From NCBI GenBank assembly GCA_052244495.1, contig JBQPXH010000005.1: a stretch of DNA of 64,000 nt. One strand, written 5' to 3'. Below the pieces are notes generated by a model. It made no database searches. It was given only the letters and a program-made list of their open reading frames with translations, and had not been told where the DNA came from. Position 1 is the stretch's first letter. Each line of letters starts with the position of its first letter. Made by a program: the position numbers and the translations under genes. The stretch is from Cereibacter_A sp052244495 (GTDB lineage Bacteria; Pseudomonadota; Alphaproteobacteria; Rhodobacterales; Rhodobacteraceae). Shown in pieces: positions 27,502 to 35,269 of the stretch.

Positions 27502-27955
27502 CCGGGGCGGGCGTCGCAAGAGCGAGCCAGAGGCGGGCGGCGCATCCCGAGGATCGCCGCCGCTGTCCGGTGCCCAAACTGTGGTGTGGCGGCCGCATTT
27601 CCCTGGAGAGGAGCCGATGGGACGCTTCGGCGTGAAGATCTTGTCTCGCCTGCGATCACTGACTTCTCAGGTGTCGTCCGGCGCAGAAAATCCCAAGGTT
27701 CGACATGAAGGTGGGATTGGACAGTGCACGCACCGGACCCAACCTTCAGTCGCTCCGCCGGTGCCTATGTGGACGCGGCCGCCTGACGGCATCAATCCTT
27801 TAATCAGGGGACTTTGACCGCGGTGCAGGCGCCGCGCCCTTGGACGGAGGGCGCCGACGACGGGGCCTGACGCGCACAAAAATGCTCTGGCCGATCGGAA
27901 CCGGACGCGCCTTCCCGCGTTCTTGCGTGCTGCCGATCGGGGAGGGAAGCGCCGG
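27502..27955 (+). other. Gene-poor stretch after bhcA
   Basis: About 450 bp with no convincing gene. A 66-codon frame at 27617-27817 has GAGGAG just upstream, but its product lacks recognisable features. A hairpin pairs GCGCCCT (27834-27840) with AGGGCGC around 27848-27854. I see none of the expected bhcBCD genes here. Confidence 0.35.
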
Positions 27956-28219
27956 ATGCCGGAAATCGAATCCAAGCTGCGCGCCGTCGTGGCGCAAGTC
28001 CTGCATGTGGAGCCGGACACGATCTCGCGCCATGCGGCGCTTGTGGAAACCTTCGGAATGGACAGCCTCGACAGCGTGGAACTCCAGATGGCGATCGAGG
28101 ATGAATTCGGGATCGAAATTCCGGATGCGGACCTGTCCCATCTGGCGACGTTCGGTCTGGCACTTGATCACGTCCGTCGTGTGCTTTGCCACCGGGGTTC
28201 TGTCGCGCAGTTGGCTTGA
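27956..28219 (+). CDS. Acyl carrier protein
   Basis: An 87-residue protein with the ACP four-helix pattern. The phosphopantetheine site is GMDSLDSVEL with Ser37, and helix II continues as EDEFGIEIPDADLSHL. A GGGAGGGAAG site precedes the ATG at 27956. It has no fatty-acid or polyketide neighbours, so it is a stand-alone ACP rather than the housekeeping AcpP of the fab cluster. It may feed a specialised acylation reaction elsewhere. The C-terminus is slightly longer than typical, ending CHRGSVAQLA. Confidence 0.82.
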   Translation: MPEIESKLRAVVAQVLHVEPDTISRHAALVETFGMDSLDSVELQMAIEDEFGIEIPDADLSHLATFGLALDHVRRVLCHRGSVAQLA

Positions 28220-28763
28220 CGGGTCATTTTACGGCAGTCCGAAGACGCGTGGATGCCTTGATGGGCACGCGCCTGATCCGGCGCACCGCAACGGGCAAGA
28301 GCCGCCGAGACGGTGGTGAGCCACTTCCGCTTGGTGATGCTGACGACCTGTCTCCGGGAGCACGCCGCTGACCCTCGAGCCTGCAGGCGCAGCTCCCGAT
28401 CCTGACGGCTGTCTCACTTGGCTTCGGGCGGCCGCTTCCCGTGCAGGCTGTGCTGCTGGTGCTGCCCGCGCTCTGCGCCCGCTGGCTGGGACCGGCAACG
28501 ACACCGCAGCCGGCATGACGCCGCTCTTGCCCGGAAATGCCGACAGAGGAGGGCGTCGACACGGTGCCTGAAGGCGGCTGCGCTGTGTGCATCGCGGACG
28601 GAATGAGGCCAGGATGTCCGATCGGAGTCGCGCGGCCGATGCCTGACGTCACCGCAGCCGGCGCTTGCGTCCGATCGTTGCACTCCCTTGCAAGCGACCG
28701 AATTCTCGTCCACATGTCTGCTCCTGTCCGTCATCTGGCACTGTCAGAGGCTCGAACCACATC
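28220..28763 (+). other. Gene-poor stretch between ACP and SH3 lipoprotein genes
   Basis: About 540 bp. Frames exist on both strands but their products are arginine/alanine-rich shadows without ribosome-binding sites. I recognise no RNA, repeat or insertion sequence. Promoter elements for the downstream lipoprotein should lie near its 3' end. Confidence 0.35.
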
Positions 28764-29057
28764 ATGCGTCTCCTGCTTGTCCCCGCCCTGACCTGGATGC
28801 TGCTCCTGACCGGTTGCGCCGGTGAGGCGGCCGGACCAGGCGGCCGAGTGGTGGTCGAGCACGCAGGAAGCGAGCTCCTGAAACTCCGCGCCGGACCCGG
28901 TCTTGGCTATCGCGTGGTCCTCGGCCTGCCGGACGGAACCGCACTTCTGCGCCACGGCTGCGTGACCGAGGTGGGGCAACTCTGGTGCCGGGTATCGCTG
29001 GTCGACGCACCGCGCATCAGCGGCTACGTCTCCGCCGACTATATTTCAGGGCGCTGA
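28764..29057 (+). CDS. SH3-domain lipoprotein
   Basis: A 97-residue protein with a lipoprotein signal ending in the lipobox LTGC (Cys18). The mature part is a single bacterial SH3 (SH3_3) domain: LKLRAGPGLGYRVVLGLPDGTAL followed by WCRVSLVDAPRISGYVSADYI. Such domains bind peptidoglycan or other cell-wall material. It would be anchored in a membrane facing the periplasm. Nothing nearby specifies its partner. Confidence 0.78.
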   Translation: MRLLLVPALTWMLLLTGCAGEAAGPGGRVVVEHAGSELLKLRAGPGLGYRVVLGLPDGTALLRHGCVTEVGQLWCRVSLVDAPRISGYVSADYISGR

Positions 29058-29247
29058 CTCGTCAGCCCGGTGTTTCCGACGAAAGTCGTGGCGCCTCCGG
29101 ACCGATCGTCCCGGGATCCCGCCGCAAACATCCTTGCGCATTCGAGAGCTGCCGCTCACGCGGCCGAGATGTCATGCGCTCATTGGCCCGTCCCCCGCCT
29201 GCTGGCGGGGGCGCGCGATATATCGCCAAGCATCTGCCACGTTCGGC

Positions 29248-30114
29248 TCAGGTCGGCGTGGCCGGCGCTTCGGCGAGAAGGTCGGTCAGTTCCTGACGCA
29301 TCCGTGCCAGTTCATCGTGCACTTCGCCCCGACTTTGCTGCAGGGCATCGTCAAAGGCATCGAGCACATGCTGCTCGCCGTCTTGGATCTGCTTCATGAC
29401 GTCCTCGTCGATGCTGTCGAACATCGACCGGAGCGTGACCACCGTCCGGTTCACGGTGGACATGAACGTTCCCTCGTCATCGGGCCGTCGACCGGCCTTC
29501 GCAAGCATGTCCGAGAGCCGTGACGCCTGGCGCTGGTGGAGCTGACGGAAGCTCTCGGCGGTGGGACGAAACTCCGGCTGGGCCTTCTCGACCATCTTGT
29601 CGAAGCCTGCGAGCACGTCGCGGCTGCGGTCGTGGAGGGTCGCCAGGGCGTCGACGGCCGCGTCGTCCGCGGTCGAGGGTGCGCCCGCCGGCGCGGCATG
29701 AGTGCCGGCGGCAACTGCCTGAGGACCGCCGGCCTCATTTGAGGACGCCCCGACGGCTTCGGTCCGGTCGGTTGTCGCAGAGGTCCGTTCCGCTGGCGAC
29801 CGGGTGGTGGATGAGGACCGTGCCGCGTCGCCGTGATCCGGGCTGCCGAGCTGACCCGCGAAGGACTGCAGCCTGCGGTCCGAATGTCCGGCCTCCTCGA
29901 CGGCGCTCTTCAGGCAGGATGCGGTTTCGGCGTCCTGGACGCTCGAGGTCACCGTGAGATCCTCGTCCCGCCCCAGCTCACGCTGAAGTGTGGCCAGTAC
30001 CTTCTGTGTTCCGGTGGGCCCGGTGTTGAAGCGCTCGAGGATCTGCCTGCCATTCGTTCCGTCACGATAGAGAACGTATCCCGTCGCTGTGATTTCCACC
30101 TCAAGTTGTGCCAT
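29248..30114 (-). CDS. DUF2383-like helical-bundle protein with disordered linker
   Basis: A 288-residue protein. The N-terminal 50 residues (MAQLEVEITATGYVLYRDGTNG) form a beta-like segment. Residues 80-155 are a low-complexity Ala/Thr/Ser/Gly linker, and the C-terminal third (DALATLHDRSRDVLAGFDKMV... onward) is a helical bundle resembling DUF2383/PA2169, a ferritin-like four-helix family. The start at 30114 has GGAGGAG upstream. It is divergent from a YciF-like ferritin-family gene, so the pair may share regulation, perhaps in stress response. The family's function is unknown. Confidence 0.6.
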   Translation of the reverse strand: MAQLEVEITATGYVLYRDGTNGRQILERFNTGPTGTQKVLATLQRELGRDEDLTVTSSVQDAETASCLKSAVEEAGHSDRRLQSFAGQLGSPDHGDAARSSSTTRSPAERTSATTDRTEAVGASSNEAGGPQAVAAGTHAAPAGAPSTADDAAVDALATLHDRSRDVLAGFDKMVEKAQPEFRPTAESFRQLHQRQASRLSDMLAKAGRRPDDEGTFMSTVNRTVVTLRSMFDSIDEDVMKQIQDGEQHVLDAFDDALQQSRGEVHDELARMRQELTDLLAEAPATPT

Positions 30115-30449
30115 GAAATCTCCTCCTGGTTCGGTCAGGTGCTCTGGGGCATCGCGCCCGCACCAACCCGTTCGTCGCGACAAGTCCCGGGCCGGGGAGG
30201 AAGTTCCTCGGTTCAGCGGCTGCCGTAACGACCACCAGTGCACGCAAAGGAAGGAACGCGTCGCCGCAGGACAGCGGGTACCTCGCGCCGCCACGCGGGC
30301 TGAGGTTGTGCATGGTGCCATATCGCTGCGACAGAGAGGCGGTCACCCGTCTGCAGCGAGGCCCTCGCGGCTCCTTTGCAGAAGGCTGGATCGGAACAAG
30401 TCCGGCTGCCGGCTGTTCCGCGGCTGTCAAGCCATGGAGGAGGATGACG
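30115..30449 (+). promoter_or_regulatory. Divergent promoter region of the DUF2383 and YciF-like genes
   Basis: About 335 bp with no gene. It contains GGAAC at 30393-30397 followed 16 bp later by TGTT at 30414-30417, which resembles a general-stress (EcfG-type) promoter and would serve the YciF-like gene. The same two sites also form an inverted repeat GGAACA/TGTTCC. Rhodobacterales often lack EcfG, so another sigma factor, or simply a repressor site, is equally possible. Confidence 0.35.
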
Positions 30450-30956
30450 ATGGACGTGATGCGCGAGTACTTCGTGACGGGGCTGAAGAATGCCCATGCG
30501 ATGGAGAAGCAGGCTCTCTCGATCATGGAACCACAGCTGAACCGGCTGGAGCACTACCCGCAGGTTCTGGAGCGGCTCGGGGAACACGTCCGCGAGACGG
30601 AGGGCCAGATCGAGCGACTGCGCCAGATCCTTGAATCGGCCGGAGAGAGCCCATCGGCCATGAAGGACGGGTTCCTGTCGGCGATGGGAAGCATGGCGGC
30701 CCTCGGCCATGTGCCGGCGCAGGACGAGATAATGAAGAACTCGCTGGCGAACCTTGCCTTCGAGAATTACGAGATCGCCGCCTACACGGCGCTGCGCACC
30801 ATCGCCGAGGCTACGGGGGACACGCAGGCGGCAGGACTGCTCGAGCAGAGCCTGGACGAGGAGAAGCGCATGGCCGCGTGGATCCAAGAAAACCTGCCCG
30901 AGATCACGCGCAGCTTCCTTGCGCGAAAAGCCGAAGGGCTTGGCGCCAAGGTCTGA
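30450..30956 (+). CDS. YciF/YciE-type ferritin-like protein (DUF892)
   Basis: A 168-residue protein, helical throughout, with the DUF892 start VMREYFVTGLKNAHAMEKQAL and the second-half ligand pattern HVPAQDEIMKNSLANLAFENYEIAAYTAL, in which Glu and His are candidate di-iron ligands. Family members act in stress response and may store or oxidise iron. I chose the ATG at 30450 because GGAGG lies nine bases upstream; an ATG at 30444 is too close. The genomic partner on the other strand is a DUF2383-like protein, another helical bundle, so the pair may act together. Confidence 0.78.
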   Translation: MDVMREYFVTGLKNAHAMEKQALSIMEPQLNRLEHYPQVLERLGEHVRETEGQIERLRQILESAGESPSAMKDGFLSAMGSMAALGHVPAQDEIMKNSLANLAFENYEIAAYTALRTIAEATGDTQAAGLLEQSLDEEKRMAAWIQENLPEITRSFLARKAEGLGAKV

Positions 30957-31008
30957 GCGGCAGGAGCCCTCGAGCGCCGTGGTCCTTCCTCTTTACGGAG
31001 GAGGCACC

Positions 31009-31116
31009 ATGATGCTCTCCGGCACGGTGCCGGGCGGGATCAACCTGAAGAACCTGCTGTCGTCAGGGCTGTCCGCGATGCCGCTGGGCAGCGACTGGGC
31101 TCCGGTCAACATGTGA
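31009..31116 (+). CDS. Possible 35-residue small protein
   Basis: A short frame with a strong GGAGGAGG ribosome-binding site just before the ATG at 31009. The peptide starts MMLSGTVPGGINLKNLL and has a weakly hydrophobic middle. It lies 52 bp after the YciF-like gene and may be co-transcribed. I recognise no family, and translation is suggested only by the ribosome-binding site. Confidence 0.35.
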   Translation: MMLSGTVPGGINLKNLLSSGLSAMPLGSDWAPVNM

Positions 31117-31407
31117 CGTCAGCGGCAGCATTGCCGCCGACATTGAGTGCGAATGTCACGGCGGAATCCGCCGGTCGCCTCCTGGCCACGCGTCTCCACA
31201 CCATGACCGCGGATCCGGAAATGAAGGAGTTGCTCGCCTGTGTCATCGCGCGCGACTGCGGTTAATGGTCGCCCCTTCCCGGCGGGAATTGCGTTCACAA
31301 CCTGCGAGAGGCGATGCACGAAGCGTCCGCGATGCGCCGTGTCGGGAACGGGGTGCCATCGTCGATCTTGATCGTGGTGAAGCGGTGAGGCTGCGCCCTC
31401 CCGTCTA

Positions 31408-32067
31408 TCATGGCCTCGCGACTGGCTCCGAAGAGAGGCGGATGCGCTCGTCTGCGGTCTCAACGACAAGCGTCAGAGGACCCGATGCGGCGGCACCCTG
31501 CGGCCAGTCCATGACCTTGTCGAGCCGCCCGGACGCATCCGTGGTCGCGACATCGAGCACGTCGAGCCCGCCCTCGCGGCGCAGGCCGACATTGACCGGG
31601 GCCTCGGGCGGCAGCCCGCTCGCCAGAAGCCTGAGCTGGCCGGCGGCGGTCGTCTCGACCACGAGATCTGCAGGCCCCGAGTCGACGATACCGAGCCTTT
31701 GGGCGAAGCCGCGCAGGTCGCGTCCGAGATCGGGATCGTCCGAGAGATAGTCGGCTGCGGAGCGCCCGGCAGCATTCGCTGCGTCCTCGACCTCGCGAGC
31801 CGTGTCGGCCAGCGCCCGGCGGGCGTTCTCGAACCGGGAGCCGATGCCCGCCTCCGGAATCTCCATCAGCGCCTGCGGCGTGGGCACCTCGGCCGGCGCG
31901 AGACCGTTGGCTTCGCGCAGGGTCTCTTCACTGACGCCACAGCGCGTGGCGATCTCCGAAAGCGTCTCGTCGGGTCGGAGCGCCTCCTCTGCGCCGCAGC
32001 CATCCTGTGCGGCCGCCGGCGCCGCAACAAGGGCGGCCAAGCCGATAGCAGCGATAGTTCTGGGCAT
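31408..32067 (-). CDS. LysM-domain periplasmic protein
   Basis: A 219-residue protein. A Sec signal (MPRTIAAIGLAALVAAPAAAQ) precedes a LysM-like module, ALRPDETLSEIATRCGVS...NGL, near residues 28-60, which suggests peptidoglycan binding. The remainder (residues 95-219) is a beta-rich domain with no recognised family (DLVVETTAAGQLRLLASGLPP). A GGGGGAGGC site precedes the ATG. It is divergent from the glucose dehydrogenase pair across a 337-bp gap. Confidence 0.72.
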   Translation of the reverse strand: MPRTIAAIGLAALVAAPAAAQDGCGAEEALRPDETLSEIATRCGVSEETLREANGLAPAEVPTPQALMEIPEAGIGSRFENARRALADTAREVEDAANAAGRSAADYLSDDPDLGRDLRGFAQRLGIVDSGPADLVVETTAAGQLRLLASGLPPEAPVNVGLRREGGLDVLDVATTDASGRLDKVMDWPQGAAASGPLTLVVETADERIRLSSEPVARP

Positions 32068-32404
32068 GCCTCCCCCCGTTCATTGCATGTTCCGGCCGGC
32101 AGGATGCTTCTGGCCATCGTCTGCGGATGTAGAGGGTCGCAACCGGCGACCGCGGCGGATGTTCCGGATTGCGGGGGCTACTTCCGGGATCAGGAGGTGA
32201 GGGCCACGTCCATCGTGTCGGAACATGTCCCGCGTGGCCGCACCCGGCCATACGCGGCCATTCCAACCGGGCGCCGCCGCCTGCCGCCGATGCGGCCGAT
32301 CCGTTGGCGGCGCCAGAGTTCCGGGCTGCAGGAACATCATGGAATATCAGGGGTTGTCAGGAGACGGCCGGTTCGTTGCCGCGCGGCCGTGTCATGGAGG
32401 TGGA
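32068..32404 (+). promoter_or_regulatory. Divergent intergenic region between LysM and glucose dehydrogenase genes
   Basis: About 337 bp that should contain the divergent promoters. I see no recognisable riboswitch, palindrome or sigma-factor consensus with enough support to name. The 3' end carries CATGGAGGTGGA, the ribosome-binding site of the downstream gene. Confidence 0.4.
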
Positions 32405-32761
32405 ATGACGACACACGATATCCTCGGTCCCCATCGCAGGGGCAATCGGGCGGTGATGGCGCTGGGAGTTGTCTGCGTCCTGCTGGGCCTCGTGCTTCTT
32501 GCAGGGGGCGTCTGGCTGATCGTGCTGGGAGGCAGCTGGTATTACGGCATTGCCGGACTGGGTCTCGTTCTTGTCGGCATCCTCTTGTTCCAACATTCCC
32601 TCGCTGCCGTCTGGCTCTATCTCGCGGTCTGGCTGGGCACTGTCATCTGGGCGTTCTGGGAGGTCGGCACCGACTGGTGGGCGCAGATGCCGCGCCTGGT
32701 CGGGCCCACGCTCATTCTCATTCTCGTCCTTCTCTGCATCCCCGCGCTCCGGCGCCGCTGA
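32405..32761 (+). CDS. gcd: Glucose dehydrogenase membrane-anchor subunit (split Gcd, N-terminal part)
   Basis: A 118-residue protein with three or four transmembrane helices. Sequences such as LVLLAGGVWLIVLGGSWYYGIAGL and WAFWEVGTDWWAQMPRL match the ubiquinone-binding N-terminal membrane domain of PQQ-dependent glucose dehydrogenase (Gcd). In most Gcds this is fused to the periplasmic propeller; here it is a separate gene followed 11 bp later by the propeller gene. It likely anchors that enzyme and passes electrons to ubiquinone. A GGAGG site precedes the ATG. Confidence 0.82.
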   Translation: MTTHDILGPHRRGNRAVMALGVVCVLLGLVLLAGGVWLIVLGGSWYYGIAGLGLVLVGILLFQHSLAAVWLYLAVWLGTVIWAFWEVGTDWWAQMPRLVGPTLILILVLLCIPALRRR

Positions 32762-32772
32762 CGGGAGCCGCC

Positions 32773-34974
32773 ATGCTGATCCATTTCACCCGATCCCTCT
32801 CGATTCTGGCGTTGATCGCCGCAACTCCGCTCGCAGCGCAGGTCGAGCCGCAGCAGGCCCCGGACCCCGAGGCGCCGCCGCCGCAAGGCGAGCCGGCGCC
32901 GGGCACCCGGCCTGAGGATACAGACGATATCCCGGAGGGCGAGACCGAGCAGGCGGCGCCCGAGGGTGCGGCCTCTCCGGAAGCCACGACAGAAGCCGCA
33001 CCGGAGGGAGCCAGCGTCGCTCAGGCGGAGGCAGAGGCGCAATCCGGCGTGCAGCGACCGGCGCAGCCGCAGCCCGAGGTCGGAGCGGACTGGCCCTTCT
33101 GGGGCGGGGACGCGGAGGCTACGCGCTACTCGCCCTTGGATCAGATCACACCCGATAACGTCGCGGGGCTCGAGCGGGCCTTCGTCTACCGGACCGGCGA
33201 CATGCCGAGCGCCGAGGCCGATGGCAAGTATTCTCCCGAAACCACGCCTCTCAAGATTGGCGACGACCTGCTGATGTGCTCGGCAATGAACGTCCTGATC
33301 TCGATCGATGCCGCGACGGGCGAGGAAAACTGGCGCTTCGATCCGGGGGTTCCTGCCGAGGCCATTCCCTACGGCGCATCGTGCCGGGGTGTCTCGATCT
33401 ACACGGATCCGGCCGCCGAGGAAGGCACGCTCTGCGCGACCCGGGTGATCGAGGGCACGCTGGATGCAAAGCTCATCGCAGTCGATGCGTTCACGGGAGA
33501 CCCGTGCGAGGCATTCGGCGAGAATGGTATGGTGGACCTCTGGCAGGATATCGGCGAGCGGGTGCCCGGCTGGTATGCGGTCACTGCGCCCCCGGCTGTC
33601 GTGCGCGGTGTTCTGGTGACCGGAGCGCAGGTCAAGGATGGGCAGGCAGAGGATGCACCCTCAGGGGTCATTCGCGGCTATGACGCGATCACTGGCGACC
33701 TCGTCTGGGCCTGGGATCTCGCGGCGCCCGAAGCAAACCGCGCCGGCCCTCCGGGCGGAGAGGTCTATACCCGCGGCACTCCCAACATGTGGACGACGGC
33801 CGTCGCCGACGAGGAACTCGGATACGTCTACCTGCCGCTCGGAAATTCCTCGGTCGACTACTACGGCTCCAACCGCTCGGAGGCGGAGAACGCCTTCGCG
33901 ACCTCTCTGGTGGCACTCGATGCCACGACGGGCGAGGAGGTCTGGCACTTCCAGACCGTTCGTCATGACGTATGGGACTACGACCTTGGCAGCCAGCCGA
34001 CGCTCCTCGACTGGCAGGGCACGCCGGCGATCCTCCTGCCGTCGAAGCAGGGCGATCTCTATATCCTCGACCGGGCGACCGGCGAGCCGCTGACGCCGGT
34101 GGAAGAGCTGACCGGCCTGCCGCAGGGAGAGGTGGAGCCCGACTACATCTCGCCGACCCAGCCGGCCTCGGCCTGGGCCACGCTGCGGATGCCGCCGCTC
34201 GAGCCGAAGGACGCCTGGGGTTTCACGCCGATCGACCAACTCTGGTGCCGCATCCAGTTCCACCGCGCCAGCTACGAAGGCTACTTCACGCCTCCCTCCA
34301 CCGACCGCCCATGGATCCAGTATCCGGGCTACAATGGCGGCTCGGACTGGGGCTCTGTCGCCGTGGACACCCAGAGAGGTCTGATTGTCGCGAACTACAA
34401 CGACGTGCCCAACTACAACCGGCTCGTTCCGCGCGACGAGGTGGAGAGCGTGCCGATCAATGAGCAGGAAGCCGGCGCGGACGGCGGCGGGAATGCCGAG
34501 GGCGCGGCCGACCCGCAGGCAGGGGCGCCCTATGGCATCAGTGTGAATGCCGGTTGGCGCAACGAAGCAACGGGCATTCCCTGCGTCAGCCCGCCTTACG
34601 GCCATATCCGCGCGATCGACCTCGAGACGGGTGAGACAGTCTGGGACCGTCCTTTCGGCACCGCGCGCCGCAATGGCCCGTTCGGCATCCCGTCCTATCT
34701 GCCGTTCGACATCGGCACGCCCAACAACGGGGGATCCGTCGTGACCGCCGGCGGCGTGATCTTCATCGGGGCCGCGACCGACAATCTGTTCCGCGCGATA
34801 GATCTGGAGACCGGCGAAACGCTTTGGCAGGATGTGCTGCCTGCGGGGGCGCAGGCCAACCCGATCACCTATGAGGTCGACGGCCGGCAGTATGTGATGA
34901 TCGCTGCCGTCGGGCATCATTTCATGGAGACCGGTGTCGGCGACTGGATGATCGCCTACGCTCTGCCTGAGTAG
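32773..34974 (+). CDS. gcd: PQQ-dependent glucose dehydrogenase, catalytic propeller subunit (split Gcd)
   Basis: A 733-residue protein with a Sec signal (residues 1-22), a Pro/Glu/Ala-rich linker to about residue 100, and then an eight-blade PQQ propeller. The blade starts are visible as WPFWGGDAEATRYSPLDQI, LISIDAATGEENWRFDP, LVALDATTGEEVWHFQ and LRAIDLETGETVW-type repeats. Family hallmarks include YGASCRGVSIY and DVWDYDLGSQPTL. It oxidises aldoses such as glucose in the periplasm using PQQ and Ca2+. The normal N-terminal membrane domain is absent and is supplied by the preceding gene. No pqq genes are in the window. Confidence 0.9.
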   Translation: MLIHFTRSLSILALIAATPLAAQVEPQQAPDPEAPPPQGEPAPGTRPEDTDDIPEGETEQAAPEGAASPEATTEAAPEGASVAQAEAEAQSGVQRPAQPQPEVGADWPFWGGDAEATRYSPLDQITPDNVAGLERAFVYRTGDMPSAEADGKYSPETTPLKIGDDLLMCSAMNVLISIDAATGEENWRFDPGVPAEAIPYGASCRGVSIYTDPAAEEGTLCATRVIEGTLDAKLIAVDAFTGDPCEAFGENGMVDLWQDIGERVPGWYAVTAPPAVVRGVLVTGAQVKDGQAEDAPSGVIRGYDAITGDLVWAWDLAAPEANRAGPPGGEVYTRGTPNMWTTAVADEELGYVYLPLGNSSVDYYGSNRSEAENAFATSLVALDATTGEEVWHFQTVRHDVWDYDLGSQPTLLDWQGTPAILLPSKQGDLYILDRATGEPLTPVEELTGLPQGEVEPDYISPTQPASAWATLRMPPLEPKDAWGFTPIDQLWCRIQFHRASYEGYFTPPSTDRPWIQYPGYNGGSDWGSVAVDTQRGLIVANYNDVPNYNRLVPRDEVESVPINEQEAGADGGGNAEGAADPQAGAPYGISVNAGWRNEATGIPCVSPPYGHIRAIDLETGETVWDRPFGTARRNGPFGIPSYLPFDIGTPNNGGSVVTAGGVIFIGAATDNLFRAIDLETGETLWQDVLPAGAQANPITYEVDGRQYVMIAAVGHHFMETGVGDWMIAYALPE

Positions 34975-34978
34975 AGAC

Positions 34979-35017
34979 TGAGGAGGGCGACGCACATCAC
35001 CTGCGTTGCCCTCCTCA
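34979..35017 (+). terminator. Terminator hairpin after the glucose dehydrogenase genes
   Basis: A 15-bp stem (34980-34994 with 35002-35016, starting GAGGAGGGC and ending GCCCTCCTC, one G-U pair, plus an outer T-A pair) with a 7-nt loop begins six bases after the stop codon. It is very stable but has no run of T, so it is either a terminator or a 3'-end stabiliser. Confidence 0.7.
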
Positions 35018-35269
35018 TCCCCGGGCCTGAAACCGCGAGAGCATTTGCCAGCGAGATGGGTGGGGCAGGGTGTGCCCGCCCGGTCGGCACGCGTCGCCGC
35101 ATGAGCGGTATCCCTAGTTACGACGGAGCCCGACGGAGCGAGCGGGATGGCTGCACCCGACGGATGCACGGGCTAGATGTCGGGCAATTCCGATCGTCCG
35201 GAAGACGGATTCAGGCTGGTGTCAGCTTGCCCGAGCAGCAGGAGCGCATCGGGCAAGAGGTTTATCGAG

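Noticed and set aside
27502..28763. Expected bhcB, bhcC and bhcD genes after bhcA
   Set aside because: No frame here encodes a dehydratase, PLP aldolase or reductase; the only clear gene is a stand-alone ACP.
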